The notes: a model not told the origin generated them from the sequence alone. Counted from the first letter of the stretch, positions 36,288 to 45,365 are shown. The stretch is DNA of 64,000 nt from DATHZQ01 sp035458525 (GCA_035458525.1 DATHZQ010000014.1:1-64000); one strand, 5' to 3'. Made by a program: numbers and translations.

Positions 36288-37203
36288 TCTCGAGGCCCTT
36301 GAGGTCGAGGATCTCGCGGGCCTCCTCGGACGTTGCGACTTCGCGCGACAGTTCGTCGAGGATGCGGACCATCTTCGCCACCTGCTCCTCGTTGGAGTCG
36401 GCGAGCCGGCCCTTGCGCAGGTAGATGCCGTCCTCGAGGCCGACCCTGACGTGGCCGCCGAGCACCGCACCCGCCGTGACCAGATCGAACTGATGGCGGC
36501 CGCTGCCGAGGATGGACCACTGGATGTCGTCGCCGAAGAGGCGGTCGGCCACCGTCTTCATCGCCACGACGTTTTCGACGTCCGGTCCGATGCCGCCGAG
36601 CGTCCCCATGACGAACTGCATGAAGATCGGCGGCTTGACCAGGCCTTGGTCTGCGTAGAACGCAAGGGTGTAGAGATGCCCGATGTCGTATGCCTCGAAC
36701 TCGAATCGGCATCCCGTTTCCTCGGTCAGCTCGGTCAGCATGTACTCGATGTCGGAGAAGCGGTTGACGAACGGTTCGGTGCGGGTGCTCTCGAGGAACG
36801 GCTCCTCCCAGTCGTACTTCCAGCGGCCTTCGTACTTGGGGATCATCTGGAACAGTCCGTAGTTCATCGTGCCGAGGTTGCAGGTGGCAAGCTCGGGCTT
36901 GAGCTGCCTGATGACGTTGAGCCGTTCCTCGATCGTCTGGCCGGTGGCGCCACCGGTCGTGATCGAGATGACGGCGTCGCACTGATCTTTGATGCCTGCG
37001 CAGTACTCGCGGAACAGTCCGACATCTGCGGTGGGGCGGCCGTCGAGCGGATCCCTGGCGTGGATGTGGATGATGGCGGCGCCCGCCGTGTGAGCCGCCA
37101 CCGACTGCTCGACGTGATCCTCGACCGTCATCGGGATCTGGTTGTTCATGGTGGGGGTGTGCGACGCCCCGGTTACCGCGCAGGTGAGGATGACGTTGCT
37201 CAT
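36274..37203 (-). CDS. BKACE-family beta-keto acid cleavage enzyme (likely dehydrocarnitine cleavage)
   Basis: 309 residues of the DUF849/BKACE family. It begins VILTCAVTGASHTPTMNN, with the metal-binding IIHIHARDP, then TTGGATGQTIEER and late ILGSGRHQF. These enzymes condense a beta-keto acid with acetyl-CoA and release acetoacetate plus a new acyl-CoA. Some members act on dehydrocarnitine, giving betainyl-CoA. The adjacent carnitine dehydrogenase-thioesterase supplies that substrate and would hydrolyse that product, so the assignment is strong by context. ATG 37203 overlaps the TGA of the dioxygenase gene (ATGA). Confidence 0.87.
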   Translation of the reverse strand: MSNVILTCAVTGASHTPTMNNQIPMTVEDHVEQSVAAHTAGAAIIHIHARDPLDGRPTADVGLFREYCAGIKDQCDAVISITTGGATGQTIEERLNVIRQLKPELATCNLGTMNYGLFQMIPKYEGRWKYDWEEPFLESTRTEPFVNRFSDIEYMLTELTEETGCRFEFEAYDIGHLYTLAFYADQGLVKPPIFMQFVMGTLGGIGPDVENVVAMKTVADRLFGDDIQWSILGSGRHQFDLVTAGAVLGGHVRVGLEDGIYLRKGRLADSNEEQVAKMVRILDELSREVATSEEAREILDLKGLENVAF

Positions 37204-38327
37204 GAGAGGCGGAACTCCCCGCCCTTGCGCTCGAGCACGCGCAGCCGGCTCATGAAGTCGTCTCGCTCCACGTAGGTTCCCTGGAGGTGGCGAGGGCCGG
37301 TGTTGGGGTCGAACTCGTTGCGAGCGTGGAGCACGCGACGGTTGTCGAACACCTGGCAATCGCCCGGCTCCATCTTGAAGACGTACTCGAGCTCCGGGTC
37401 ACGCAGGATCATCCCCAACGTGCGCCAAGCCGCATAGAAGGGCTCGATGAGCTCCGGGTCGAGGTCGATCGCACCCAGCAGGGCACTGTGGAAGCGCACC
37501 TCGACGTGCTCGCCGTCGCCGTCGACGACGATCACTCGCTGATGGTTGCGGACGTCGTGCCCGTCGTCCACGAAAACGTACGGCACTTCGACCGTGGCCA
37601 GCAGCTCATGCATCTCGGGATGCTGCGTGCGCAAGCGGCGGGCGGCTTCGAAACCGTCGACGAGGATGCTCTCGCCGCCCTCGGCCTCGAACTCGATGCA
37701 GTGCAGGAACTGCAGACCGGGCAGGTTGCGCCGGTTGGGGACGTCGGTGTGCGCGTTGAGCTTCACCGACGTGTAGGCCAGGTTCTCCGGGTCTGGCTTC
37801 GAGATGACCTGGAACTCACGCCCGAAGTGGGTTTCCTGGATGAAGGCAATGCGGTTGGCCAGCTCGACGACGGCACCGACACGAGTCGGCACGTCTTTCA
37901 CGATGGCGAAGCCGTAGTCGCGAATCATGGTCAACCACCGGCGCAGCCCGTCGTCGCCGCTATCGATCTCGTCGAGCGAGATCGTCGGCGGCGAGTTGGC
38001 GATGTCGGCGATCCACAGGTTGGGGGACTCTCGCCGCTCCGCCCGCCCCACGGGGCCGTAGCGGTTGGCGCGCAGCCAGCCGGTGCTGAGCGAGGTGCGG
38101 TGGCCATCCGGCCAGGTCGCCTCGAGGCGCTCGCCGAGCGTGATCTCCGCGGGCCGCACGTCCGGGTCGAGCCGGACGTTGTCGAGCAGCCGTTCCCAGG
38201 CGTCGGGATGCTTGCAGTCGGCGCATGCACAGTTGTCGCGCAGCCAGACGTAGTGGAAATCGTCGGCAGCTCCGTCTTCCCACGCAACGGTCACCGTCCG
38301 CTCGCCTACGTTGGTGATCCTCGCCAC
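37200..38327 (-). CDS. Gamma-butyrobetaine dioxygenase-like Fe(II)/2-oxoglutarate oxygenase
   Basis: 375 residues with the two-domain BBOX layout. The N-terminal zinc domain reads VWLRDNCACADCKHP. The catalytic domain has the iron ligands HTD in NAHTDVPN, a second His in NRRVLHARNEF, and the family segment LQFLHCIEFEAEGGE. BBOX hydroxylates gamma-butyrobetaine to L-carnitine using 2-oxoglutarate, and the downstream genes then degrade carnitine. An alternative is TmpA, a misannotated BBOX homolog that hydroxylates trimethylaminoethylphosphonate. The HD protein at 18078 keeps that option open. It is the first gene of the minus-strand operon, with the operator at 38339-38372 directly upstream. 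Confidence 0.85.
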   Translation of the reverse strand: MARITNVGERTVTVAWEDGAADDFHYVWLRDNCACADCKHPDAWERLLDNVRLDPDVRPAEITLGERLEATWPDGHRTSLSTGWLRANRYGPVGRAERRESPNLWIADIANSPPTISLDEIDSGDDGLRRWLTMIRDYGFAIVKDVPTRVGAVVELANRIAFIQETHFGREFQVISKPDPENLAYTSVKLNAHTDVPNRRNLPGLQFLHCIEFEAEGGESILVDGFEAARRLRTQHPEMHELLATVEVPYVFVDDGHDVRNHQRVIVVDGDGEHVEVRFHSALLGAIDLDPELIEPFYAAWRTLGMILRDPELEYVFKMEPGDCQVFDNRRVLHARNEFDPNTGPRHLQGTYVERDDFMSRLRVLERKGGEFRLS

Positions 38328-38338
38328 GCGTCCTCCCT

Positions 38339-38372
38339 GTTCTGCTGTGCGGAACGTGCTGTTCTACGGAAC
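38339..38372. promoter_or_regulatory. IclR-type operator between the carnitine operon and its regulator
   Basis: GTTCTGCTGTGCGGAAC (38339-38355) and GTTCTACGGAAC (38361-38372) lie within the 66-bp gap between divergent starts at 38327 and 38394. Both have GTTC/GAAC arms. The 17-mer matches 14 of 17 bases at 18753-18769. The position would let the IclR protein control both itself and the carnitine operon. Confidence 0.62.
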
Positions 38373-38393
38373 GCGGGCTACCGTACACATCGC

Positions 38394-39176
38394 ATGACGA
38401 GCCAGTCAATCAATTCTGGGCCTCAGACCGTTGTCGCCGTCGAGCGAGCGTTCTCGATCCTGCAGACGATCGCTGCGGAGCAGCAGAGCATGGGCATCAG
38501 TGCCATTGCCCGCTCTACAGGACTGGCCAAGAGCACGGTGTCGCGCCTGCTGACCACGCTCGACCAGCTGGGCATGGTCGAGCGGATCGGCGTTGACGGT
38601 CGCTACCAGCTGGGACCCGGTCTGACCGTGCTGACGCCACGCTCGACGTCATCCCTCGTTGATCTCGCACGGCCTCACCTGCGGGCGCTCGTGGACGAAG
38701 TGGGTGAAGACGCCGGTCTCGCCGTGAGCGACGGCGTCGACGTGCTGTACGTCGACCAAGTGCAAGGTCCGGGTGCCGTGCAGGTACAGGATTGGACCGG
38801 GCACCGGCTGCCGGCCCATGCCGTTGCCGCCGGGTACGTGCTGATGCGCAGCTGGTCGGTGGAGAAGCTGGATGTCTTCCTGGCGGGCACGCTCGAGCCG
38901 CTGGCGCTGCGCACGGTGGTCGACCCGGACGAGATCCGCCGGCGGGTGGCCACGTGGTCCGGCTACGTGTGGACCCGTCTCGAGTACGCCGACGATGTCA
39001 ACGGTGCAGCAGCGCCGATCTACGGGGCCGACGGGAGCATCTTGGCTGCGGTCAACCTGTACGGTCCCTCGTACCGCTTCCCTGGTGAGCGGTCCGAGAC
39101 TGCGATCGGTGCCCTCCTCGCAGAAGCCGGCCGCAAGATCTCCCAGCATCTGGTGACACTCTCGACGGAGGGTTGA
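38394..39176 (+). CDS. IclR-family transcriptional regulator (carnitine/betaine regulon)
   Basis: 260 residues. An N-terminal winged helix (AVERAFSILQTIAAEQQ, then GLAKSTVSRLLTTLDQLGMV) is followed by the IclR effector-binding domain (about 85-255). IclR proteins are usually dimeric repressors released or switched by a small acid. It is transcribed away from the carnitine operon, with paired palindromes in between. The same palindrome at 18753 suggests that it also controls the HD-domain and demethylation genes. The start at ATG 38394 gives the usual IclR N-terminus; the frame is open far upstream only because of antisense codon bias. The effector might be gamma-butyrobetaine, carnitine or betaine; this is unknown. 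Confidence 0.87.
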   Translation: MTSQSINSGPQTVVAVERAFSILQTIAAEQQSMGISAIARSTGLAKSTVSRLLTTLDQLGMVERIGVDGRYQLGPGLTVLTPRSTSSLVDLARPHLRALVDEVGEDAGLAVSDGVDVLYVDQVQGPGAVQVQDWTGHRLPAHAVAAGYVLMRSWSVEKLDVFLAGTLEPLALRTVVDPDEIRRRVATWSGYVWTRLEYADDVNGAAAPIYGADGSILAAVNLYGPSYRFPGERSETAIGALLAEAGRKISQHLVTLSTEG

Positions 39177-39299
39177 GCCGACGATCCGCGGCCTTCGACG
39201 CGGAGCCGTGTAGGCGTCGACCCTTGTGCGAGTGATTCGTGTATCAGACGCGCGGTTCGGTCGTCCCTTTCACGACCGCCCGCCGCGAAGGGATCTGTC

Positions 39300-40479
39300 A
39301 TGACGATCCGGTACCGACGCAACATCGACTGTCTTTCTCAGAATCAGCTACACGATCTACGCGAGGCGTATCAGGGGCTCTACGACATGCCGGAGGTGGC
39401 AGCCGACAGCTTCGCCACGTTGGGCGGTATCCATGGACTTCCGAGCCCGACTTGGTGCGACCACGGGGATCCGGGATTCCTGACGTGGCATCGGGCGTAC
39501 ATGCGTGCGTTCGAGAAGGCGCTGCAGTGCGTCGACTCAGATGTGATGTTGCCGTTCTGGGATTGGTCGAGCGGGCCTTCCACAGGGTTCCGGTGGCGTG
39601 CTCCGCCCTACCTATGTCAATCGGAACGGCAACGAAGTGCCCAAACCGCTCCATAGCGGCCCGATCGCTGCTGGAGCCGGAGGGGGAGCGACGGCTCGGC
39701 GGCCCGACATCGCGACGACTTCGTTCGCGGGCCTGGCGGCCTCGGCCCAGTCTGCACTGGCGGCCTCTGACCTTGCGACCTTCCAGACAGACATCAACGG
39801 ACCGCATGGTTGGGTGCATGGCCTCGTTGGAGGGCAAATGGGGTCTGTTGCGTATGCGGGGTTCGATCCGATCTTCTTCCTTCACCATTGCAACGTCGAC
39901 CGTCTCTGGTGGAATTGGCAGCGCGCAAATCCCGGCGCATCGCTTCCGGCCAACGAGGCGGTCCACCAGCTGGCTCCGTTCAATCGACCATTCAGCACCG
40001 ACTGGTACGTCGGAGCCGACGTGGAATCCACCGATGACCTCGGCTACCGCTATCTCAACTGGTGCCTCTTCATCCCGCCCATCCTGATCTGGGAAGTTCT
40101 CGTGGTGAAGCTTCCCCCCGTGATGCGCCACAGTCTGCGCAGTGCCCGGCTCGTGCCGCATTCCCCGCACATGCCGAGAGACTCGGTTGAGTTCCGCGTC
40201 TTCGCCAACCAACCTCGGGCCTCACATCGTTCGAAGATCGAGGGCAATCCCTCCTTCGTCGGTTCGATCGGCACCTTCGGCATGGATCCGGTCAAGATGG
40301 AGTCCCGCTCGACGAGTACGACGTTCGACCTCGGCATCAATCTCACCGAGCATGTGATGGCAGCGCTCGCCGATGAGGCCGACGAGCTGAAGCTGAAGAT
40401 CGTGGCGGTCAATCCCGACGGTGAACCAATCGACGCCGAGCGGCTTGACGTCGACGAGATCGAGCTGATCTTCGAGTAG
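39300..40479 (+). pseudogene. Tyrosinase-family copper enzyme with two frameshifts
   Basis: Two open pieces (39300-39656 and about 39598-40479) form one tyrosinase of about 393 residues. The copper-A part holds GIHGLPSPTWCDHGDPGFLT and WHRAYM. The copper-B part holds GPHGWVHGLVGG and FLHHCNVDRLWW. All six expected histidines are present. The break lies between FWDWSSGPSTG and PTYVNRNG. Adding one G to GGG at 39585-39587 and one C to CCC at 39606-39608 restores a continuous, family-like reading (GVPVACSAPTYV). Both changes are in short homopolymers, so either real decay or sequencing error fits. Upstream, 39177-39299 shows nothing else. Confidence 0.75.
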
Positions 40480-40953
40480 GGGAGGCGAGGCTCCGCAGTT
40501 CGCCGGGCGACCGGCGATCGGCTCCGGGTAGCCGCCTGCTCACACCACGATCGGACATGCGCCACACTCGACGTCGGATCGGAGCCCAGGAAGAGATGTC
40601 GCGTGAGGCGCTCGTTCCGGATCGCGGCGCCTGATCCGATCTCGCTGTGCTGAACTTGGGGTTCGGCGGCGGCGCACAGGTGAAGCTGATGAGGAGAGAT
40701 GTGAAGTGGGCGAGCTGAATATCCCCCTCGACGGTGAGGTTTGGACGGTCCGCCTGCTCCGAACAGCAGGGGCCGAGAAGCGGCGATCGGGGAAGGTACG
40801 CGGCGTGCCTGCGTGGGAAAGGGGAGAGGGAGACCATTCGGTGTGGTGGCGGAGCGTCTGGCGGACGTTGTTCGAGGGTCAGCGGCTTGCGAGCAACGGC
40901 GCGGCGTTGTTGGTGTCGGCACGCTCCGAGCGGGTTGGGCCAGAGGCCGGACA
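40480..40953. other. Gene-free stretch before dddP
   Basis: 474 bp between the tyrosinase stop and the chosen dddP start. Open frames on both strands here are short, Arg/Ser-rich and without ribosome sites, so I call none. If dddP used an earlier in-frame start, part of this region (from 40741) would be coding, but that extension looks unlike the family. No operator or hairpin was convincing. Confidence 0.4.
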
Positions 40954-42285
40954 GTGAGTGGCCCCTTCGGCGACTCGCTGATCACTGGGAGACACCGCGC
41001 CAAGATCGGAGCGCATCAGCGGGCGTCCGAGGAGACTCTGGCGGCGGCTCGGCTCAACCTCCACATGCTCGGACCCGGCGAGCCGGCGCTCTCGGAGTGG
41101 GCGGCGGCCGGTTTGTCGACGCCTGATCTCGATGCGATCCGCTCATACCGGTTGGAGCGAGTCCGCCGCCAACTCGTCGGGATGGACTACGCCGGCGTGC
41201 TGCTCTACGACCCCGTCAACATTCGCTACGCAACCGACAGCACGAACATGCAGTTGTGGGTGGCGCACAACCCGACTCGGTACGCCCTGGTGCTCGCAGA
41301 TGGACCGGTGATCGTTTGGGATTACATGACCTCGGAGCACCTGTCGGCGCACCTCGACCTGGTCGACGAGATGCGGACCGCTGTCCAGTGGATGTATCAG
41401 TTTGCCGGTGCCGAGACCGAGCGCAATCTTGCCCGCTGGGCGGCGGAGATCGCCGACATCGTCGACACCTACGGCGGCGGCAACCGCCGGCTGGCCATCG
41501 ACCGGGCCAACCCCGTTGCGATCCTCGCGCTCGATCGGCTCGGCATCGACGTACGCAACGGTGAGGAGGTGATGGAGCTGGCCCGTGCCGTGAAGTCAGC
41601 GGACGAGATCGTGGCGATGCGCTGCGCCATCCACGCCTGCGAGACTGCGATGGACAAGATGTACGAGGCCCTGGCCCCGGGGATGACCGAGAACGAGGTG
41701 TGGGCGGTCCTCCATGCCGAGAACATCATCCGTTTCGGAGAGTGGATCGAGACCCGGCTGCTGTCCAGCGGACCGCGAACCAATCCCTGGTTCCAGGAGA
41801 GCTCGAGCCGCGTGATCGAGGCGGGCGACATCGTCGCCTTCGACACGGATCTCATCGGTGCGTACGGCTATTGCGTCGACATCTCCCGGACGTGGATCGC
41901 CGGCAGAATGGCGCCCACGCCGCACCAGCGAGACGCTTGGGAGCGAGCCGCAGAGCAGATCCGGCACAACACGGACCTTCTCGGGCCCGGCGTGACGTTG
42001 AAGGAGCTCACGTTCGGAGCGATGGAGCAGGATACGGACCAGTTTCGCCGCTACTCGGTGCAGTACCACGGCGTCGGCTTGGCGGACGAGTGGCCGAGCG
42101 TGTACTTCCGTGACTCATGGGACGAGGTCGGCGTCGACGGCGTCTTGCAGCCCGGCCAGGTGATCTGCGTCGAGGCCTACGTCGGCCGTCGCGACAGGCC
42201 CGAGGGTGCCAAACTCGAGGAGCAGGTGCTCATCACCGAGACCGGCCGGCAGGTGCTCTCGACGTATCCGCTGGAGCTTGGCTAG
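40954..42285 (+). CDS. dddP: DMSP lyase DddP (M24 metallopeptidase fold)
   Basis: 443 residues from GTG 40954, near the 447 or so of marine DddP. It shares long blocks with roseobacter DddP as I recall them: LSEWAAAGL, NIRYATDSTNMQLW, WIETRLLSSGPR, FDTDLIGAYG and YHGVGLADEWP. The metal ligands reported for DddP line up here as Asp297, Asp299, Asp309, His372, Glu407 and Glu422 or Glu423, and the proposed catalytic base as Asp378. DddP cleaves dimethylsulfoniopropionate to dimethyl sulfide and acrylate. A plain Xaa-Pro peptidase is the alternative but would lack the HGVGLxDEWP context. The frame is open to 40741; that part is Arg-rich and unlike DddP. Its TAG shares the CTAG palindrome with the convergent gene's stop. 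Confidence 0.78.
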   Translation: MSGPFGDSLITGRHRAKIGAHQRASEETLAAARLNLHMLGPGEPALSEWAAAGLSTPDLDAIRSYRLERVRRQLVGMDYAGVLLYDPVNIRYATDSTNMQLWVAHNPTRYALVLADGPVIVWDYMTSEHLSAHLDLVDEMRTAVQWMYQFAGAETERNLARWAAEIADIVDTYGGGNRRLAIDRANPVAILALDRLGIDVRNGEEVMELARAVKSADEIVAMRCAIHACETAMDKMYEALAPGMTENEVWAVLHAENIIRFGEWIETRLLSSGPRTNPWFQESSSRVIEAGDIVAFDTDLIGAYGYCVDISRTWIAGRMAPTPHQRDAWERAAEQIRHNTDLLGPGVTLKELTFGAMEQDTDQFRRYSVQYHGVGLADEWPSVYFRDSWDEVGVDGVLQPGQVICVEAYVGRRDRPEGAKLEEQVLITETGRQVLSTYPLELG

Positions 42286-43082
42286 CGCAACGTTGGTCCC
42301 TCGGTCGCGTTCGCACGCTCGAGACCAGCGATGCGTCCCCTGAGACCGAGCCTCTCGAAGTGAATCCCCTTCTCGGTGCAGTCAGCGCTGCGCCAGGAGG
42401 CCGTTGCGCCCGTGAGAAGTTCATACGCAGCAAGGAGCTGGTCGCAGCTGGTATCTGAGACACGGGGCGTGACGAGCTGATCCATGAGCGCCCAAGCTAT
42501 GATTTCGGCGGCGTACTCGCTTCCATTCTCATGGCGCAGTTCCGCACTGCTCCACCGTTCGAGCTGGAACTCGGCGATGAAGGCTCGTTCGGCCGAGTCG
42601 GTGACGTGCTCCAACATCCAGGCGTGGGCGAGTTCATGAAGAATCACGTTCCGCACTGTTGCGGGACGTTCCTCCGTTTGCTCGGCGGTGAAGCAGATTT
42701 CGATGTCGACAACACCCTGGCGACTGAGAGTCTTGCCCGCAAAGGCATGTTGGCACGAGGTCGGAGAGGGGAAGGTGATGCTCGAGAAATCTGGTCGTTC
42801 CAGTCCCGACTCCTCGAACCGGCCGATCGACCACGCAACCATGGCTTGTTGTGTGGGATCGGCGTGATGAATCACCGCCGTGCCGTCCGCAATACTCGCA
42901 AAGGGGCTGTCACGCGAGCGTCGATGGCCCCGAATGCCTTCATGGGGCTGTGCGTCTTCGCGGGCCTCGAATACGGAAGGGGGGCGCTCGGCCGTGGCCG
43001 ACCGCTCGGTGGATTCGGTGCCGCACGAAGAAACCAAGAGCAGGCAACCCATCGAAATGGAGAGCGCCCGTCGAGCGTGCAC
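42282..43082 (-). CDS. Putative secreted lipoprotein with HExxH zincin motif
   Basis: 266 residues. The N-terminus MHARRALSISMGCLLLVSSC is a lipoprotein signal with a lipobox ending in Cys20; an ATG at codon 11 is a less likely start. The mid-protein sequence ILHELAHAWMLEHV contains HExxH followed by a further His and Glu, as in zinc peptidases. Four later cysteines could form disulfides outside the cell. I do not recognise the family. A cell-surface metallopeptidase is the best guess, without a known substrate. It is convergent with dddP (shared CTAG) and divergent from the cupin gene across 123 bp. Confidence 0.6.
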   Translation of the reverse strand: MHARRALSISMGCLLLVSSCGTESTERSATAERPPSVFEAREDAQPHEGIRGHRRSRDSPFASIADGTAVIHHADPTQQAMVAWSIGRFEESGLERPDFSSITFPSPTSCQHAFAGKTLSRQGVVDIEICFTAEQTEERPATVRNVILHELAHAWMLEHVTDSAERAFIAEFQLERWSSAELRHENGSEYAAEIIAWALMDQLVTPRVSDTSCDQLLAAYELLTGATASWRSADCTEKGIHFERLGLRGRIAGLERANATEGPTLR

Positions 43083-43205
43083 AAGAGCACCTCTTCACCT
43101 CCGTTCTGGGAGCGACCGCGCCGTCCTCGCCCGGCGCGATCGTCCCCTGCGTCGGCCTACGAGAGCGTTGATTCTGCGTTTCGTCCGACCAGGTAGCGTT
43201 GCCGA

Positions 43206-43544
43206 ATGTCTGACAAACCTTCGGCAACCGTGATGTTGGATGTCGAGAGCGAGGTCGAGGTCCCGGCCGACGGCACGCTCAGCCGGGTGCTGTACCGGGA
43301 CGAGACCATTCGTGTTGTGGCGTTCGCCTTCGACGAGGGTCAAGAGCTCACCGACCATACGGCGGCGAGGCCCGCCATCGTGCAGGTCGTGTCAGGTCGG
43401 ATCCGGCTCGACCTCGACGGCGACCCGGTCGAGCTCGAGCCCGGATCGTGGGTTCGGATGGCTGCCGGTCTGACCCACGCGGTCCTGGCTCTTGAACCGA
43501 GCGTGATGCTCCTCACGTTGGTAGGAACCCCAGTGGCGAGCTGA
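43206..43544 (+). CDS. Small cupin-domain protein
   Basis: 112-residue single cupin. The two conserved strands are recognisable as LTDHTAARPAIVQVVSGRI and LEPGSWVRMAAGLTHAVLA. The first motif has only one clear histidine, and the second keeps its His in LTHAV. Metal binding may therefore be incomplete, and the protein may be a sensor or chaperone rather than an enzyme. It stands alone: divergent from the zincin lipoprotein and convergent with the TIR-MBL gene 54 bp away. Function unknown. Confidence 0.75.
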   Translation: MSDKPSATVMLDVESEVEVPADGTLSRVLYRDETIRVVAFAFDEGQELTDHTAARPAIVQVVSGRIRLDLDGDPVELEPGSWVRMAAGLTHAVLALEPSVMLLTLVGTPVAS

Positions 43545-43598
43545 GCGCTGACCCCATCGATCCCCAGAGGTGTCGCGCCCGTCCCCACGCATCTTGGA

Positions 43599-45365
43599 TC
43601 AGGGTCGAGATGTCAGGTCGATCGTGAGCGACGACTGCCCCGGATCTCGCCATCGCGCCTGCATACCTTGCTCCTCTGCTGCGGCGATCGCGGCGTCCCG
43701 CTGCAGGCGGTAGCGCTCGTTCCGATGCTCCCGCCGAGTGAAGTACGCCTCGTACCCGTCGTCATCACGGGCCTCGGCTAGCTGCTCGATGACGTTGGGT
43801 GACGGCAGCATGTGGCGGTCGTTGCACTGGAAGAGGTAGCGGTTCGCCTTCATCGCCTCGAAGAAGCTGGTGTCGACGTTGTGCTTGCTGCCGTAATGCG
43901 GCACCGTGAGCAGATCGAGTGGTGATCCATCGAGACGATCCAACAAGCCGGCCTGGGCGGCGGCAGGGATGAGATCTTCGCCGGCGGCGTCGGACGTCAG
44001 CAGCGCCTTCCGGCTCGAATATTCCAGGAGCACCACGATGCTTGCCCGGTTTCGGTGGCTTGCTTCGATGCTCGCGCCGGGATCGAGGTCCGGGACTCGG
44101 ACAGGTTGGGGGAGGAGGTAGATCTCGCGGCTCGACACGGTCTCGATGGCGTCTGCGGCAATGGGGACGTCGGGCAGCTCCCGCCCGTTGCGCTCCATGG
44201 CCTTGGCCACCTCACGGATCCAGTAATCGGCGAATGCACCTCGCGGCCCGAGGACAGTGAGAACGAGGCCTCCCTCGAGTTCAACCTGAGGAGCGCCGAC
44301 TCGAGGCTGGCTCACAAAGCGATCGAATGGCTCGTTGACCGGGAGACCCAGCCGGCGGGCGAGGTGGGGGACCTGCAATGCGCTCATCACCGGTTGGGCG
44401 TCGGGATCGTAGGTATCGAAAGGGTCGAAGGTGTTGGTCCAGAAGCGGCGGATGTCAATATGGGGGCCGTCACCCTCGAGCATCTCGCCCAGCAGCCGCT
44501 GGATCCCCCCGGATTCTCCTTCGTCGGCTTGAGTAGAGATGATCGCCGCCAGTTCGAGGCGTCCGTCGGAGCCGTGCTCGGCTGCCAGCTCAGTCAGCCG
44601 CGGCCGCAGGCGCCTGGCGTACGTCGCCCGCGGTCCACCATCGATCAGGATGAATCGGCGTTCGGCCGCCGTGCCGTAATGCACCAGCAAGGAGCTCCCG
44701 TACGGCAGGTCCAGCGCTTCGATCGCAAAGACTGGCTGCCGAGTGCGTGCTCCGGCAACTGCCGGTTCCGGCCGCTGAGGACCGCGATTCCGCAGTGCGG
44801 TGGTGCGATCCGCCAAGTCGGTCATCTGGGCGCGATACTTGCGCACCAGCATCGCGATCTCCGGGTCGTCACCGCGTTCCACTTCCAGCCGCAACGCCTC
44901 GGCTTTGTTGAGCGCAGCGAGCGCGTCGAGCCGGGCTACCTCCGCATCGTGCAGCAGCGCCATGGTGCGCTCGAGCTCCAGATACCGCACGCTGGTTTCT
45001 GCCAGTGCGACCCCTGCGGTGATTCGGGCGATGGCGCGCTCGCGCTCGACGGGGTCTTGAGACCAGTTGACCCACTGTGCATTGGGCCAGCGATCACCGA
45101 CCGGCTCCGGCAGCGGCGCCTTGGCAGGGTCGCCGGCGTTGATGATGATCGGTGCGATGTCCGGCCGGTAGGAGAGCCACCACTCGATCTCGTCGAAGAG
45201 AAAGTCGACTCCATCTCGTCGTGATGCTGTGCCCGGCGAGCACACCAGGATGAAAGCGCGTGCCGTCCTCAGCTCGCCATCCCAAATCTGTTGCCAATCT
45301 CCGACTGCCGCTGCCGCTTGATCCCAGTATGTGGTGAGCGTGGCTTCCTGTCCGTCCAGTGCCAT
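43599..45365 (-). CDS. TIR/SEFIR-like domain fused to a ComEC-type metallo-beta-lactamase domain
   Basis: 588 residues from ATG 45365, but the coding signal runs further. The same frame continues upstream to about 45461 with EVAIFIAYRQGNDKGPE, the first strand and loop of a TIR-like domain, followed by ECAEWLFENLDG. No ATG, GTG or TTG lies in frame before the stop near 45595; CTG at 45521 is one possibility. After TIR (ending near IAPIIINAG) there is a coiled-coil-prone helix. A beta-lactamase-fold domain follows from about residue 215, with SLLVHYGTAAERRFILIDGG. The usual HxHxDH site is replaced by QADEGE, while LLTSDAAGED and VPHYGSKH remain. The zinc site may be partly lost. TIR domains often consume NAD or signal through it. 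Confidence 0.78.
   Translation of the reverse strand: MALDGQEATLTTYWDQAAAAVGDWQQIWDGELRTARAFILVCSPGTASRRDGVDFLFDEIEWWLSYRPDIAPIIINAGDPAKAPLPEPVGDRWPNAQWVNWSQDPVERERAIARITAGVALAETSVRYLELERTMALLHDAEVARLDALAALNKAEALRLEVERGDDPEIAMLVRKYRAQMTDLADRTTALRNRGPQRPEPAVAGARTRQPVFAIEALDLPYGSSLLVHYGTAAERRFILIDGGPRATYARRLRPRLTELAAEHGSDGRLELAAIISTQADEGESGGIQRLLGEMLEGDGPHIDIRRFWTNTFDPFDTYDPDAQPVMSALQVPHLARRLGLPVNEPFDRFVSQPRVGAPQVELEGGLVLTVLGPRGAFADYWIREVAKAMERNGRELPDVPIAADAIETVSSREIYLLPQPVRVPDLDPGASIEASHRNRASIVVLLEYSSRKALLTSDAAGEDLIPAAAQAGLLDRLDGSPLDLLTVPHYGSKHNVDTSFFEAMKANRYLFQCNDRHMLPSPNVIEQLAEARDDDGYEAYFTRREHRNERYRLQRDAAIAAAEEQGMQARWRDPGQSSLTIDLTSRP

Noticed and set aside
40706..40957. Possible small gene before dddP
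   Set aside because: Arg/Trp-rich, no family resemblance and no ribosome site. It overlaps the dddP start region.
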